Positions 35,435 to 47,099 of a DNA stretch of 64,000 nucleotides are shown in pieces; position 1 is the stretch's first letter, and every line of letters starts with the position of its first letter. The translations under genes were made by a program, and so were the position numbers. Source of the DNA: Ganoderma boninense (taxonomy: Eukaryota > Basidiomycota > Agaricomycetes > Polyporales > Polyporaceae); NCBI GenBank assembly GCA_002900995.3, contig CM035306.1, positions 2,294,001-2,358,000 on the forward strand. Reading direction: 5' to 3'. The notes under the pieces were generated by a model that saw only the letters and a list, made by a program, of their open reading frames with translations, did no database searches and had not been told where the DNA came from.

Positions 35435-36219
35435 ATGATCAGCTCACTAGCCCGCCCCTTCCTTGCAATTCCCCCACGCCAAGCACGCTTCTACTCCGAA
35501 CTTGCCTCCGCCACCTCGTCGGCCGCTGTCCACCCAGCTCCATCCGATCCCCTTCCGCCTACAACCCCCTACCACCCCATTTCGCAAGCCCCAGATGGTC
35601 TGTCTTACCTCGTCCGGCGCAACACAAAGGGTTCCATCCCCGTCTACACCGACATTCGTAACGGTGGCACAAAATATCTGGTCCTGATCCGCAACGTAGA
35701 AGGCAATGTGAACGTACGGTTCAACTCACTCGTTCTTCTCCTCGGGCTTTGCGACGCGTACTGACAGTCTCTTGTTTCCATGTCATTCCGCTTCTAATAC
35801 CTTGTCCCATGATATTGTATCATCGTCGCCCTGCAACGCGCAAAACGCGACCGGCGCCACCTACAACCTGCCACGCTCCATCGCCTCCGCCGCACCATCT
35901 GCACCCTTCGCGCTGTCATGACATCCACGCCGCCTCACCAATTCGTTCATGCCATCACGACAAACGGGGCGCCGCGACACTGATGCTGGTCTTTTTTTTC
36001 ATCACTTTCGACGCGACAACCGCCACGGTGCGATCACCGTAATTGCCGCCCAACATCCAACAGGCGCTCGCGGACGACCTTGCGACCACCCTCTTCCCCG
36101 CCGGCTCGAACGAGGCGGAACGCATGAAGATCCACATCTCGCGCCAGAGCCATGTCACCCTCAGCGGGGGGCGCTGGAAGAACGACGTGATTCGCTGGCT
36201 CGCAAAGAAGGGCTTCTGA
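35435..36219 (+). CDS. IMG2: Mitochondrial large-subunit ribosomal protein mL49 (Img2)
   Basis: This protein of the mitochondrial 54S ribosomal subunit belongs to the mL49/Img2 family. ATG 35435 begins a mitochondrial presequence (MISSLARPFLAIPPRQARFY) with Arg and hydroxylated residues but few acids. The mature region contains YHPISQAPDGLSYLVRRNTK, GSIPVYTDIRNGGTKYLVLI and RNVEGNVN. After one intron it continues ALADDLATTLFPAGSNEAER, MKIHISRQSHVTLSGGRWK and NDVIRWLAKKGF, with stop at 36217-36219. The family's VYTD..NGG.K and V..LSG.....V..WL..KGF motifs are all present. The single intron (35714-36063) is 350 nt, several times longer than the others in the window. Confidence 0.88.
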
Positions 36220-38849
36220 CCTGGCCATCCGATGCTGCCAGGGTACACAATTGACTCGCGCTCTCTGTCTTTTGGGTGCGCGCCTGGAGCTCTCCGTGGC
36301 TGGTCAGCGGTCACTTGCTGGTCGTGCGCTCGCGCTCGAGGCGCCTCGAGGCGAACGAAGTCCGGCTCAGTACGCCGACCTGTCCCCTCGGATCCGTATT
36401 CATGACCTCTGCTACGGCATCCGGATTGTCTCTCGGAATCGGTACCCTACACACGCTCGCCTCGCTTTGCACATATTACGCTTACTGAATTCCATAATAC
36501 CTCCTAATCGAAGGCTCTCCCTTCCTCTTCCGCTCCGCTGAACGTGCTCATTCTTGCGGGACCCGGGTCTGGCCCGCCGGTCACACGAATCGAAACACGA
36601 CGTTCGCGCAACGGTCGACAATGTTCGGCGACGCTCCGCATATGACACAACCATCGCACATTAGCATTTCCGCGCCCATCATGTCGCCGCGCCGCCAGGA
36701 TAGCTCCATTCATTCATTACCGTGTGCCCCGTATCCGGGCTACCACTGCCTGACGTCCCCTATCCGAATCTGAGGCTGGAGGCGCCATCACGCGGGCTGT
36801 CACGATGGCTCTTTTCCCCGTCTTGCGAGCTTCCGAGTTCCCTCATACCGCCGTCCGCTTTGTTCTCTTCCTTTGCAGCCCGCTTGTCATGTCGGATGTC
36901 CGCCTGTGTCCGGATACACGTATAGGACCACGCCACCGAAACATTAACATCAAATGGGCGTGGGCTGGCTCCAGCCAACCATCGTGTATCGCGGTTATAT
37001 GGGTCCCCTCCGTGCCACAGCTCTAAGTAACTCCTTATCACGCCATCGTGGAATTCCAAGACAGGAGACGCTTTCGAGATATGTCGGGGTGGTCTGACCG
37101 CTTTGGAGACACGACGGCCGCGCATACACCGTACTTGCGCCTTACCGCGGATATGATACGGATTGCGGCTTGGGCTCTTGCAGAGGCGTGACAGACTCGA
37201 CAGGGCCAGGCACAGGGCCGCGATATTATCGCTTTCGTTCGAGTTCTTGGGCGCTGGACTGGGCCCATGTCCACTACATTAAAAGTAACAGGCACGCCCC
37301 GTGCTCACGCGAACCCGCACGCACGCGTGGGCAGCCCGCAATGGCGACACGGTCCTGTATGTCGACCGTATGCCGGCTATCACATTGCTCCTACATATTC
37401 TCGTCCGATCTATTCGCCGCACGCATGCTCACCTGCGTGTACAGTCCATAAAAACTGTATGCCGACTTTGTGCTGGCTTCCAAGGTTCACATATGTATCA
37501 GGTTCAGGGCGCTGTGGCACCGGACAAGACGCTTTGCCTCTGATACATAGGACTTTGTCCCCGAGCTTGTAAGCAACTTACGGCACTGCACTGGCAGGTG
37601 TATATCCGAGCGACGTCTAGGAACGTAACTTTGGGCGGCGGTGGAAGGATGGTCTGCGCACGATAATAATATCAGCAAGCAGACGCCCCGCCCCCTCCCC
37701 TGGGCACCCTTGCTTACTGTGGCGAGGCGGTTGCCGCCGTTTTGCCTGTCTCCACATACTTAGACATTATCTACGAATCGCCATGACGCGTGTGCGACCG
37801 CGAAGTTGCCAGCTTCCATATGAATATCCCCTCGCTATGGCCCATAGCATCCCGTAATTGCTCCGTCGAAGCTGCGGGCATCTGCGCCAGTTCGTCAACC
37901 GGGCTGGCCGAGGACGACCGACATCGCCAACCCCACCGACGTGAGGACCGAAAACGCCTTGCTCGGCAATACGACCGCCGAACGTCACATTGCGTAACGT
38001 TTCGTTTCCTAAAAAGCGGCGAGGTGCATGGGAAGACGTCATCCGAGGAACCCGTTCGTACAAACAAACGTTCTTGGTTGGATGGAACTTTGATGCCGGG
38101 TTGCTAGCGCTGCCAGTGCCCTTCCAGGTCCTGATCCCTTCGCGACTCGCATCCTCTCGATGCCCGCTGAGGTTGCGCCGACCAAGTTTATGCATGTGTA
38201 TGTTGCAGCCGCCGGTTCCCTTCGCTCAAGGCAGATCCTCCTCGAATCCAGATGCGAAGGCCGCCAGATTGTTGAGCCGTACTACTGTCCTAGAGACACG
38301 CGCATCAAATGCGCATGGACGACTGCTTCAGATTTGGAGCCTTGGACACACTGCTGGCGATGCATGACCAGGCTGACACCCACTGCCACCTACGGTCACG
38401 TCAGTCCTCGATATAGTACTGTTGACAAGGAGCGGTCGTCGACGTCCGAGTCAGTTGCAAGGGCGATGAAGACGATTCCACCATGCAGTTGTGGCAGTTG
38501 CGTGTGGGGCAGCGCAGACATCTCGTGGTCTTGCATCGCGAGCGTGCCTTCTCGGATGGTCATGTATCACGAGGCGCGGCCCAGCCGATGGACAGTAGAA
38601 TGTGTGATTGGGGGAGTGGGACCGCATACGCGCGACCATGTGAAAATCAGGAACGCGTTGGGAAAGCAGCTTGTCGGGACCTCTCGGCATATACGAAAGC
38701 ATGAGGGTCCTGGAGAAAATCCGTATGCGATACCGTTCATGGAGCGTTTATGGTACATTCAGTTCTGGTTATCTCGTGCTTGGGGCTGAGAACCAGAGCC
38801 GCAAGTGAGACCGGGAACACAACAGCTCCCTACGGAAAGGGGCACGGAA
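36220..38849. other. 2.6-kb gene-poor interval
   Basis: No supported gene is seen. Frames at 37767-38195 (minus) and 38160-38789 (plus) overlap antiparallel or are composition-driven and carry no motif. A perfect 16-bp palindrome, CTCGAGGCGCCTCGAG, lies at 36335-36350. No tRNA or repeat array was found. Confidence 0.4.
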
Positions 38850-41132
38850 TCAATAGACGATGATCCTGTCGAGGTCCGCAGCGTAATCTGAGAAGACGTG
38901 AACGTTCTCAGTACCACACTTCCTGCCAGCTTTGTGCCATCCATGACACGGAAGATACTCACTAGCCTGCCCAGCACCAAACGTAATGGTATTCGATCCG
39001 GAGTTGAGGCTGAGCTTCACAGGCACGCTGAGAATGACATGGCCGCCGCCAGTGCTGGGCTGATCGATCCAGACAGGTGAGCCGCCGTTCACGCTGGGCA
39101 GACCAGAAAAAGCAAGGTGATCAGTTCGACTGCGGTGTGGAGGGTAGAAGGGCACAATGAGCATGGAACACACCTCACGGTTGTGTTCCTCCAGTTGGAG
39201 TCGCCATTCGCGAAGTAGAGCGAGACCCATTGGGCGGTGCCCTTGCCCTGGACAGTAATTGACACGCTACCTCCGTTACCTGGAGGGCATTCAGGGTTGG
39301 GTCGCATTCCGTGTTGCAGATCATCCATCATTAGCGGTATTCGACTTAGTGTTACACTTGTTGCTCACCGAGGTAACCGACCGCGCTGCCGCCTGAGAAC
39401 GAGGAATCTGTCAGGATCGTTGAAGAGCCGTTCCTCACACCGTTCTCGGCTTCGTACGCAGTACCAGAAGCAACAGACCAGGTCCCTATGTGGGTAATGA
39501 AACGTCAACATTTCATCGCAGCAACACGGCAAGCACGGTGTGCGTATGCCGGAGGTAAAACCTGTGCTCACCTGCGGCGAGATTTACACTCCACACATCA
39601 GCGGCAACGAGCGTAGGCGCGCCGCTGGAGAAATCAAGCGGATACCAGACATAGGTGCTTGACCCTAGAAGGTCCGATCGCCACCGGTCGCCCATGTAGA
39701 TGGCATTCGAACCGAGAGGAAGGTCGTATGCATTCTGGGAGTAATATGTCCGGACACTCTCGGAGGCAATGTCTGCCTGCGCTGACCAAGGACCCGAAAG
39801 TGACTATGTAGAAATGGCGTTAAAACTTTCAAAGACGAGACATAATCATAATAAGTTGATTGTCCCCACAGTTGCTTGAAACGCCTTGTTAGGATTGGGC
39901 GCCCACCCACTTGTATGAGAGGCGAACAGCCAATACACCTAGAATGTCTCAACCTCAACGTCGATACGCCACAGGAGACTTTTGAGGACACTGACCCCAT
40001 TCCGTTTCACAATGCCAGGTGCCTCAAGCGTGGCGCCTGCCATTATTGGATAATGAAGAAACAAGTCAGTATATGTAACAAGCAATGCTATTCCGTGTCC
40101 GCCTACTAACCGTTCAACTGGCTTACAGTGGTGGTGACATTGTAGTAGTCGGCGTCCAACTGCGTTATTTTGAAGTTCTGGTTATTGTCGGATGCGTACA
40201 AGAGGTATGCATTCCCTGCGTCGCGCAGATTCGCCGAACTGAGGGAACGGCTCTACATTTGAAACAGTTTGATGGGCGTACCATTGTCTAAAATTTAAGA
40301 GGACGGGTTTCAGTGAGATGAACCAAGGGGAACGAGCTATAACACGCACCGTCCTGGAATAACCCCTCATCGCGAGAGTCAGCGCCAAGCGGCTTCCAGC
40401 TGGCCTTGTACGTATATGGTCCACAGGGAGTCTTTGCTGTAGCGACCCCAACTTCGGCCGCCCCGTAGCTGCAATGTAATCCGTCGCATCAAACAAGCTC
40501 GCGGAAAATTAAAGTGAGGCCGAACTTCCCGAACTTACTTCGAAGAATCGGAATGGAACCACATGACGTATTCATTGTTCTAGCCAATATGTTCACACAG
40601 CAAGCTGAGGAGTCCGCAACAAGTTGCGTACCTTGCTGTTGAAGATGACTACAAATGGCATGGGGTTCAGTCGACTTCGATGCAGATGATCGGGTCAACT
40701 CACCTTTCGGCCTCTCCACAACGTTGTTCGTTGAGATCATAGTGTTCGCGATTGGGGACAATGCGTCGTTTTGGCGCGACCAGTTCATCAAGTCCGTCGA
40801 CTTCCACAGAGATTGTACATCCGCATCGTCTTTGGTGACATGGATAGACTCACGGTATAACACGAGACCGCCTTGAACAGCGCACTATTGTGCGATTTGT
40901 CCTCTCCGAGCCAGTAGACAATGCTGCCAACCTAGCTCGGGACGTTTTAGCTCAATATAAGTGCTGGACCGCTCGTGCACGATTCACATACCTTGATGAT
41001 CCCTGCTCCGTGGGCCTGAAGGGAATTACCACTCGTGTCCGTCCAGTGGGCGCCGGGGACGACGACTGACTGACCACGGACGGCCGGGAGCCCTGTCAAC
41101 ACGCCAAAGATCAGCGGCAGGGAGAGGAGCAT
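38850..41132 (-). CDS. Secreted exo-beta-1,3-galactanase (GH43) with C-terminal CBM35
   Basis: This secreted glycoside hydrolase releases galactose from the beta-1,3-galactan backbone of arabinogalactan. ATG 41132 gives a signal peptide (MLLSLPLIFGVLTGLPAVRG) and then QSVVVPGAHWTDTSGNSLQA with HGAGIIKV. Downstream are DLMNWSRQNDALSPIANTMI, NNVVERPK, SRDEGLFQD, ATLEAPGIVKRNG with the putative acid Glu, SQNAYDLPLGSNAIYMGDRW with the Gln known to replace the usual GH43 base in this subfamily, and YVWYPLDFSSGAPTLVAADV. The CBM35 follows: GGSAVGYLG, VSLYFANGDSNWRNTTV, VNGGSPVWIDQPSTGGGHVI, NSGSNTITFGAGQ, then after an intron NYAADLDRIIVY. The order and motifs closely follow the Phanerochaete chrysosporium enzyme (1,3Gal43A). 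About a dozen introns are needed. Confidence 0.9.
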
Positions 41133-42189
41133 TGTGACCGAAGTTTGACTTCAATAGTCCCGCCTCACCATCTGGAGGTTTATGTAGGTATCCTTGAGGC
41201 ACAGTGCGGGCCGCTTGAATCATCGGATACTTCTCGGGTTCGCGCGACGGTCGTCATCCTGGTCGCGGAGGGCGGAGGCGGGTTTCTACGGTCCGTTAAA
41301 GATGCGTTGAGAACGCATCGAGCGCATGGTATTTAGAAGAGAAGCACGTAGGGCGCCGCCTTAGCGCAGGTACCGCCATCTGTGTTCGGAATCGGAGACT
41401 GATGTAGGCAGCAGGAGGCAATTCAGCTGGCGCGGGTGAATAGAACTGCGAGCCATGGTGCACCACCAGTATGTATGCACCTTTTCCTCACGGCACCTGC
41501 AGACGTCACTCCTGGGGGTCATATGAGCTGAGCAAGGCGGGACAGCGCACTGATCACGCGGAGGGAACCTACAAATATTGGCCTCGGGGTAGAGTCCCCC
41601 GGACATGGGTCGTACGTGCAGGACAAGAACAGATGACCGCGGATGCTGGCCCGAGGAACTATCCTTTCTGGGCTCAGGGCCTGCATCTTCTTCACTCCTA
41701 CGTTGTTCCACGATATCAGCGAATGCTCGTGCGTCCAAACCCATGGACTAACCAAGCAACCTCTTGCATCTTCACTGCTCTTCTTCATGTGCGCAGTGCT
41801 GGCAGCTAGACCCGTGGCGTGCTCGGCATTCCGATGGAGATCCTGGATGGCAATAGGGCGCGCACGCAAGAAGCGGAGCAGGACGAGTCAGAACAAGTCA
41901 ATTGCAGATGTGGTCCCAAACCAAGGGCTCGGCCGCTGGTGGTGGCAGAGACGGAGACGCTGCGGAGGGAGCGGAAGACCACACCGACGGCACAAAGGCA
42001 GCCCGATATTCCTGGGCCCCTGTGGGAGTCATCGAGCCACCGCGCGAGCCTCTCTCTCAGAGCGTGCCTTCCGGAAAGAGGCAGGCGGTGTGCGACAGGC
42101 CCTCGTGTGCCAGCCAGGCTCGATCACAGCCAAATCACAGCGCGCAAAAGTTTTCTCTGTCCCCCCTCGCCTCTCTCTCTCCATCCGCG
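41133..42189. promoter_or_regulatory. Divergent intergenic region, GH43 / PDX1
   Basis: These 1,057 bp lie between divergent start codons. A CT-rich tract (about 42150-42185) immediately precedes the PDX1 ATG. Open frames within show no domain. Confidence 0.4.
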
Positions 42190-43786
42190 ATGACGACGCC
42201 CACACAACCGCAGACGCCTGTCTCCACCCCGCCTGTTCCCCACGGTGTCGGAAACCCTGGAGGAACTCCCGTCGTCGCGCCGACCCGTTCCAAGGACAAG
42301 GATGGCGCTGCCAGCGGAAGCCTGGGTACCTTTGGCGTACGTCTTCTTCTTCAAAGGCATGTTCACAGGGTTCTGACTTCGATTGATGTGGGCCTCAAAT
42401 CCGTGTCCCGTTTGTAGGTCAAGTCGGGTCTTGCGCAGATGCTCAAGGTAAACTGAGTCAATTTCGTGATTCTCGGGGTCGCAATGTTCACCAGCTTGTA
42501 GGGTGGAGTTATTATGGACGTCGTGAACGCGGAGCAGGCTCGGATAGCCGAAGAAGCTGGAGCGTGTGCCGTCATGGCTTTAGAACGTGTGCCCGCGGAT
42601 ATCCGTGCTACAGGAGGTGTTGCGCGAATGGTGAGTCCTCAATCCGTCAGCATGGAGGATGTCCATGATATCTCATGAAATTTTCAGAGCGATCCCAGCA
42701 TGATCAAGCAGATCGTGGATGCCGTCACCATCCCAGTTATGGCCAAAGTCCGAATAGGACACTTTGTCGAGGCGCAGGTTCGTAGTGGAAGTGCGGATTA
42801 TGGCTGTCGCGTTTGATACTGAGATATCCTTCTGATGGACAGATTCTCCAAGCTATTGGAATCGACTATATCGACGAGTCGGAGGTCTTGACGCCAGCAG
42901 ACGAAGAGCACCACATTAACAAGCACGCCTTCAAAGTTCCTTTCGTATGCGGTGCCCGGAACCTTGGGGAAGCGCTCCGTAGAATCTCGGAAGGAGCGGC
43001 CTTCATCCGCACAAAAGGCGAGGCAGGTACTGGCAATGTCGTCGAGGCGGTGAGGCATCAGCGGTCGGTCATGAGCGAAATTCGCAAGGCAAGCGTCATG
43101 AGCGAGGAGGAACTTTATTCGTACGCGAAGGAGATCCAGGCCCCGTACCACCTGCTCAAGGAGACTGCCCGTTTGAAACGTCTACCTGTTGTGAACTTCG
43201 CTGCAGGTGGTATTGCAACCCCTGGTACGCTGTGATACTTTCAAATCGTGGCTGGTGTTCGGGCACTGAATTTTTTTCCAACAGCGGATGCGGCGCTCAT
43301 GATGCAGTTGGGCTGTGATGGTGGTAAGCCATCTTGTCTTCCATGCCAGCGGCGTTTTCTGACTTGCCTGTAGTCTTCGTTGGCTCTGGTATCTTCCATG
43401 TATGCTCATTCATCCCCATCTATGTGCGAGCCTAAGATTAAATTCTTTCCAGTCCGACAACCCTGCGAAGCGTGCTCGCGCTATCGTTCAATCGGTATGT
43501 TCCTACGAGGTTTATGCATATATATATGTATGCGTCAGGATCTAATACGGCCTTATAGGTGACGCATTACAACAACCCCAAAATTTTGGCCGAGGTATGA
43601 TCATTGGCGTTCTGTATTACCTTAGATCTTAACGTCGCCGGCCAGATTTCTGAGGACCTTGGGCCTGCCATGGTTGGACTGACCATGTAAGCGTGATTTA
43701 AAATAGCTGTTACTTCACAACTGACAAGAGGCATGCGTAGTGATGATAACCTCAAGGGAGGCAGACTTGCGGGTCGTGGCTGGTGA
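42190..43786 (+). CDS. PDX1: Pyridoxal 5'-phosphate synthase, PdxS/SNZ subunit
   Basis: This is the synthase subunit of the DXP-independent vitamin B6 pathway. It builds PLP from ribose 5-phosphate, glyceraldehyde 3-phosphate and ammonia supplied by the Pdx2/SNO glutaminase. ATG 42190 starts a Pro/Thr-rich N-terminal extension, then [20 protein letters not shown] and [20 protein letters not shown]. The catalytic Lys motif is [16 protein letters not shown] and the second Lys motif [20 protein letters not shown]. Later come [44 protein letters not shown] and [20 protein letters not shown]. The protein ends RLAGRGW with TGA at 43784-43786. All catalytic residues of the family are in place. Introns are numerous, and KSGLAQMLK sits on a very small exon. 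Confidence 0.93.
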
Positions 43787-44057
43787 CGGACGTGTCGGTC
43801 GAAAACCAGGGAGTTCCCTCGCGGCACCATCATTTACTGAAATGTCGGTGAATGACGTGAACGTAGACAGAATAACATGAAGAAATGTATTGCAGATGTA
43901 CTTGCCTAGATAAACAGTTGTTGGATGCACCTTTCAACAGTCCAAGCTGTACATCCTGCATGACGTCATCGTATCCTCAGCTAATTGTAAGCGCCTCTTG
44001 AACAGGCTTGGGTTCTGCTCCAATCCAACTCAGACTGCAACAACTGCAACAGCTACC

Positions 44058-44563
44058 ATGTCGTTCATTCACAAGGGATCAGGTAAAGTGTCCCAGGAGG
44101 AGAGGGCGTCCAGTGCTCCCGAGAAGGTCTTAAAGGAGTTCATTGCGGTGTGTCTTCCCGCATAACGCTTCTGCGACTTCGGCTGACATGTTGCCCTTTG
44201 ACTCCCTTCCCTCCAAACAACAACGCAGGAGGACCCGAACTCTACATACACGTTTGACAGTGAGCGTGGCGCTCCTCTGTCAGAGCTTTGCAGAGAAGGC
44301 AAGGATAATGGCAAGAAGTGTATCATGGTACGCCGCGTGTAATCCCATCCTCCGTGCTCCGCCGTCGTCGACTAACGGAGCGCCATTCGTCCGGACAGTT
44401 GCGAATGTATTCCACACGGCTCTTCCAGGCGATGCAGGTGCGCACTATAACCTTGAGTTTCTGCCCCAAAGTTTATGCTATCTCTAAGGACCAAGGATTC
44501 TATTGCGCCCTCCCAATGGATCCCACACGGACGCACATCGAATGTAAACGCCTACCCAAGTAA
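44058..44563 (+). CDS. Unrecognised conserved-looking small protein (100 aa)
   Basis: Four exons joined by three phase-0 introns (about 67, 68 and 51 nt, each GT-AG) give one open frame of about 100 residues. It begins MSFIHKGSGKVSQEERASSA and continues YTFDSERGAPLSELCREGKD, NGKKCIMLRMYSTRLFQAMQ and DQGFYCALPMDPTRTHIECK, ending RLPK with TAA at 44561-44563. The clean phase-0 splicing makes it a likely real gene. Three Cys and a basic middle are visible; there is no signal peptide or membrane segment. I do not recognise a family and give no function. It lies between PDX1 and the RS-rich gene, whose 3' end converges on it at 175 bp. Confidence 0.6.
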
Positions 44564-44737
44564 TTGAAGCACCCTCGTTTCACGATAGCAATTCCATGTG
44601 TATCTCGCAAGCCGTCGAAGCTTGTATAGGCTATCATAATTTCGCTATGCTGCAAACACGGCCGCGCCGACAGCACAGCAATGCGAATAGAAACAGCAAT
44701 TGTACCCTCAGAGCCACGTTTCGCGGCTTCAAAGCCT

Positions 44738-46860
44738 TCAGGATCCTGCAATAAAGTCGATACCAAGCTTCCCAGCACGCGCCTTTTCTAACTGTGCAGA
44801 AGAAACAGCCCTCCGCGACTCCGCGTTTTTGAGGTCAATGTCCGCAACGAGGAGGTCGTTCAGCGCCTTCCGCGTGTCCTTCACAATTTTGACGTATTCG
44901 TTCTCGACGTGCATTCTGTGAGCGCGGAGCCGTGCAATCTACGCAATTGCTGTAAGCACTTTGCACCAAAATAGAGCGCGCTCAGGAAGAGGTACGTACG
45001 TCAGCTTCGATGTCGATGGTGATGCTTGGCTTTGCCTGGTACGGAGGGATGACCGGAACAAACACTCCTAGTTCAGACGAAGAGGCGGAAGCAGCGGGTG
45101 CAGGAACAGATGCAGTGGCTTCTTGCTTCCCTGCTTCGCGACCTGCACCGCGACGAACCCAATCAGGCTTGGAAGGAAGATTTAAACCCGCTTGAACGTT
45201 CTGCGCAGGGCTCCTGTTAGAAGGTGTAGAGACGTAGTGGTGATGGCGAGGACCGGTAGGCGGTGAACGGGATCGACGCCGAGGGTATAAGACCCTTTTA
45301 TCCGTTTCGAGCTCTGGTTTAGAAGGCAAGGATGAAATTGCCGGAGCGGTTCTTAGCTCTGGAGACCTCGGTGAAGGCGCAGCAGAATGCGGACAAGGGG
45401 ATGTAGAGGTAGGGACAGGAATAGGACTGACGGCAGAGGGTTCTGCAGGACTTGTCGAAGGAGCTGCAGAAGCCTCAGCCATGACTTCAGCGGGCTCCTG
45501 CATCTCCACATCACCATCGCCATCTGTCCTTGGTGACGTCTGGTGGACGGGACGAACGCGAGGACCAGTCGGAGGAGGGGGAGGAGGGGGGCGCGAAGGT
45601 GATTTCAGAGGCGGCAGCACATGCCTCTTCTGCGGAGGCGTTCTCGTGGGAGACCTAGTACGAGATCGGCTCGGAGGTGACGGTGTTCGCCTTCGGGGAG
45701 GAGGACGAGGACTCTTCCTTCGCGGAGGGGACCCTGGAGTGTAAGAACGACGGCGGGGTGAGCGGCGTTCACGGCCCCGATAGCTTGGCGGCGCGACGCG
45801 GCTGCCCCGGCTGATATCACGACGTACTTCACGCCGAGAGCGGTCGGGGCTACGGCTCCGGCGGAGAGACGGTTGCCTTCGGTCGCGGTCATTGTCTCGA
45901 GGCGAAGGATCCCGACGTGGACGAGCAGAGTTGCGGGGGACGGCGATAGAATGGTTGCCCAACCTGACCTCATATGGCGGAGAGCGGGATCGCAGCGGTC
46001 GCGACCTCTCTACTCTGTAAAACGGTGAACCTGCCCGACTAGCAGCAGGTAAGGGCGTAGCCGGTGCACGTCTTGCCGGAGACACGGGCGCAGGGGAGCG
46101 CGCCCGACTGGGTGCTGGAGACTGTTCAGGGAGTTTAGCAGAGACTGCTCAGGTGAGAACTCGCATACAAAAGAGTAGTGGCGCACGTACCCATTCGACG
46201 GGGCGGCGACCGCGACATTCTTGGCACCCACTTGCGTTCAGGCTCAACTTCGTGGGTCCTGTCGCGACCATAACGCCGATCTTCGTCCCTCTGCCTCGCC
46301 CACTCGCGCTCTTGCCGCTCTCTGTCCTCTTGCCGCTGACGTGCCCAATCCCTTTCGCGTCTTTCCCTGTCCTCATCCCTCTGTCGAGACCATTGTCGTT
46401 CCCGCGAAGCATCTCTGTCTCTCCGCTCCCCGTCATACCCCTTTCGCGTGTCGTCATCCCTTCTGCGTTCTCGATCCCTGACCGCTTCCTTGTCTCTCAG
46501 ATAGTCGTTTCGACCCTTGAGTCTGGAGTCATCCCCGCGCCTCTCGTGCTCGCGGTCTCGGTGCCTTTCATCGTCGCGCCTGCTGTAGTAACTCGATGAG
46601 TACGCATCGAAAGGGGGCGGGGCAGGCCGTGTTGGGCGGTAAGGCTCCGCCGACCGTACGGGAACGTAGGTGTCGGCGGACGCCGCTGTCCGTGACCTCG
46701 GTGGTGACCTAGGTGAAGGATAGACATGACGATCTCGAGGCGGATACCGCTCAGGAGGGGATGTGTATGCAGTAGATGGTGGTGGCCTGGAAAAGTGTCT
46801 GGGCTCCGTAGGATACCGCGCGGGGTAATCGAAGTCTGGTTTTGGCGGCAAGTGCGACAT
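44738..46860 (-). CDS. Arg/Ser-rich nuclear-type protein with C-terminal coiled coil
   Basis: ATG 46860 starts MSHLPPKPDFDYPARYPTEP. Exon 1 goes from a Pro/Tyr/Arg-rich stretch to an Arg/Asp/Glu repeat region (DRERRRDD, RDEDRERRERDWARQRQED and similar), then MSRSPPRRMG. The next large exon is RS/PR-rich (RRSRSPDRSRREVR, RRRSYTPGSPPRRKSPR, SRSRTRSPTRTPP), then a Pro/Ser/Ala-rich part and a conserved-looking block AGLNLPSKPDWVRRGAGREA. After AKPSITIDIEA the last exon encodes a predicted coiled coil (IARLRAHRMHVENEYVKIVK, DTRKALNDLLVADIDLKNAE) ending GKLGIDFIAGS. RS domains are typical of splicing and mRNP factors. No RRM or other named domain is seen, so only a nuclear RNA-processing role is inferred. 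In-frame ATGs upstream of 46860 give an unlikely hydrophobic leader. Confidence 0.72.
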
Positions 46861-47099
46861 TAGGTTACGAAATATGTCGACAGCCACAAGATCTGCTCGG
46901 AAGAGCCAGGAAAGGAGGAGGGGGGCAGAGCAGAGCAAGTTGAGGTTTGTGGTGGATGACAGCGCCGAAAAGTTCAAGAGAACCGCGCTGTTGTGCCGTG
47001 TTTACGCCGCCCTTCGACCCTTGCACCCACCATCCTCCCCGTCGGCAGCCCGCATACGGTCCCTCGCTGTTTTCTGGCTATTTGATCGGCCTCGCCTCG
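46861..47099. promoter_or_regulatory. Divergent promoter, RS-rich protein / cyclin L
   Basis: Only 239 bp separate the two start codons, so the core promoters must overlap or abut. No TATA box is evident. Confidence 0.5.

Noticed and set aside
35714..36063. Intronic C/D-box snoRNA in the mL49 gene
   Set aside because: A single CTGATG occurs but no paired C (RTGATGA) and D (CTGA) boxes with terminal stems.
38160..38789. 209-codon plus-strand open frame
   Set aside because: Overlaps other long frames on both strands; no recognisable motif or terminus.
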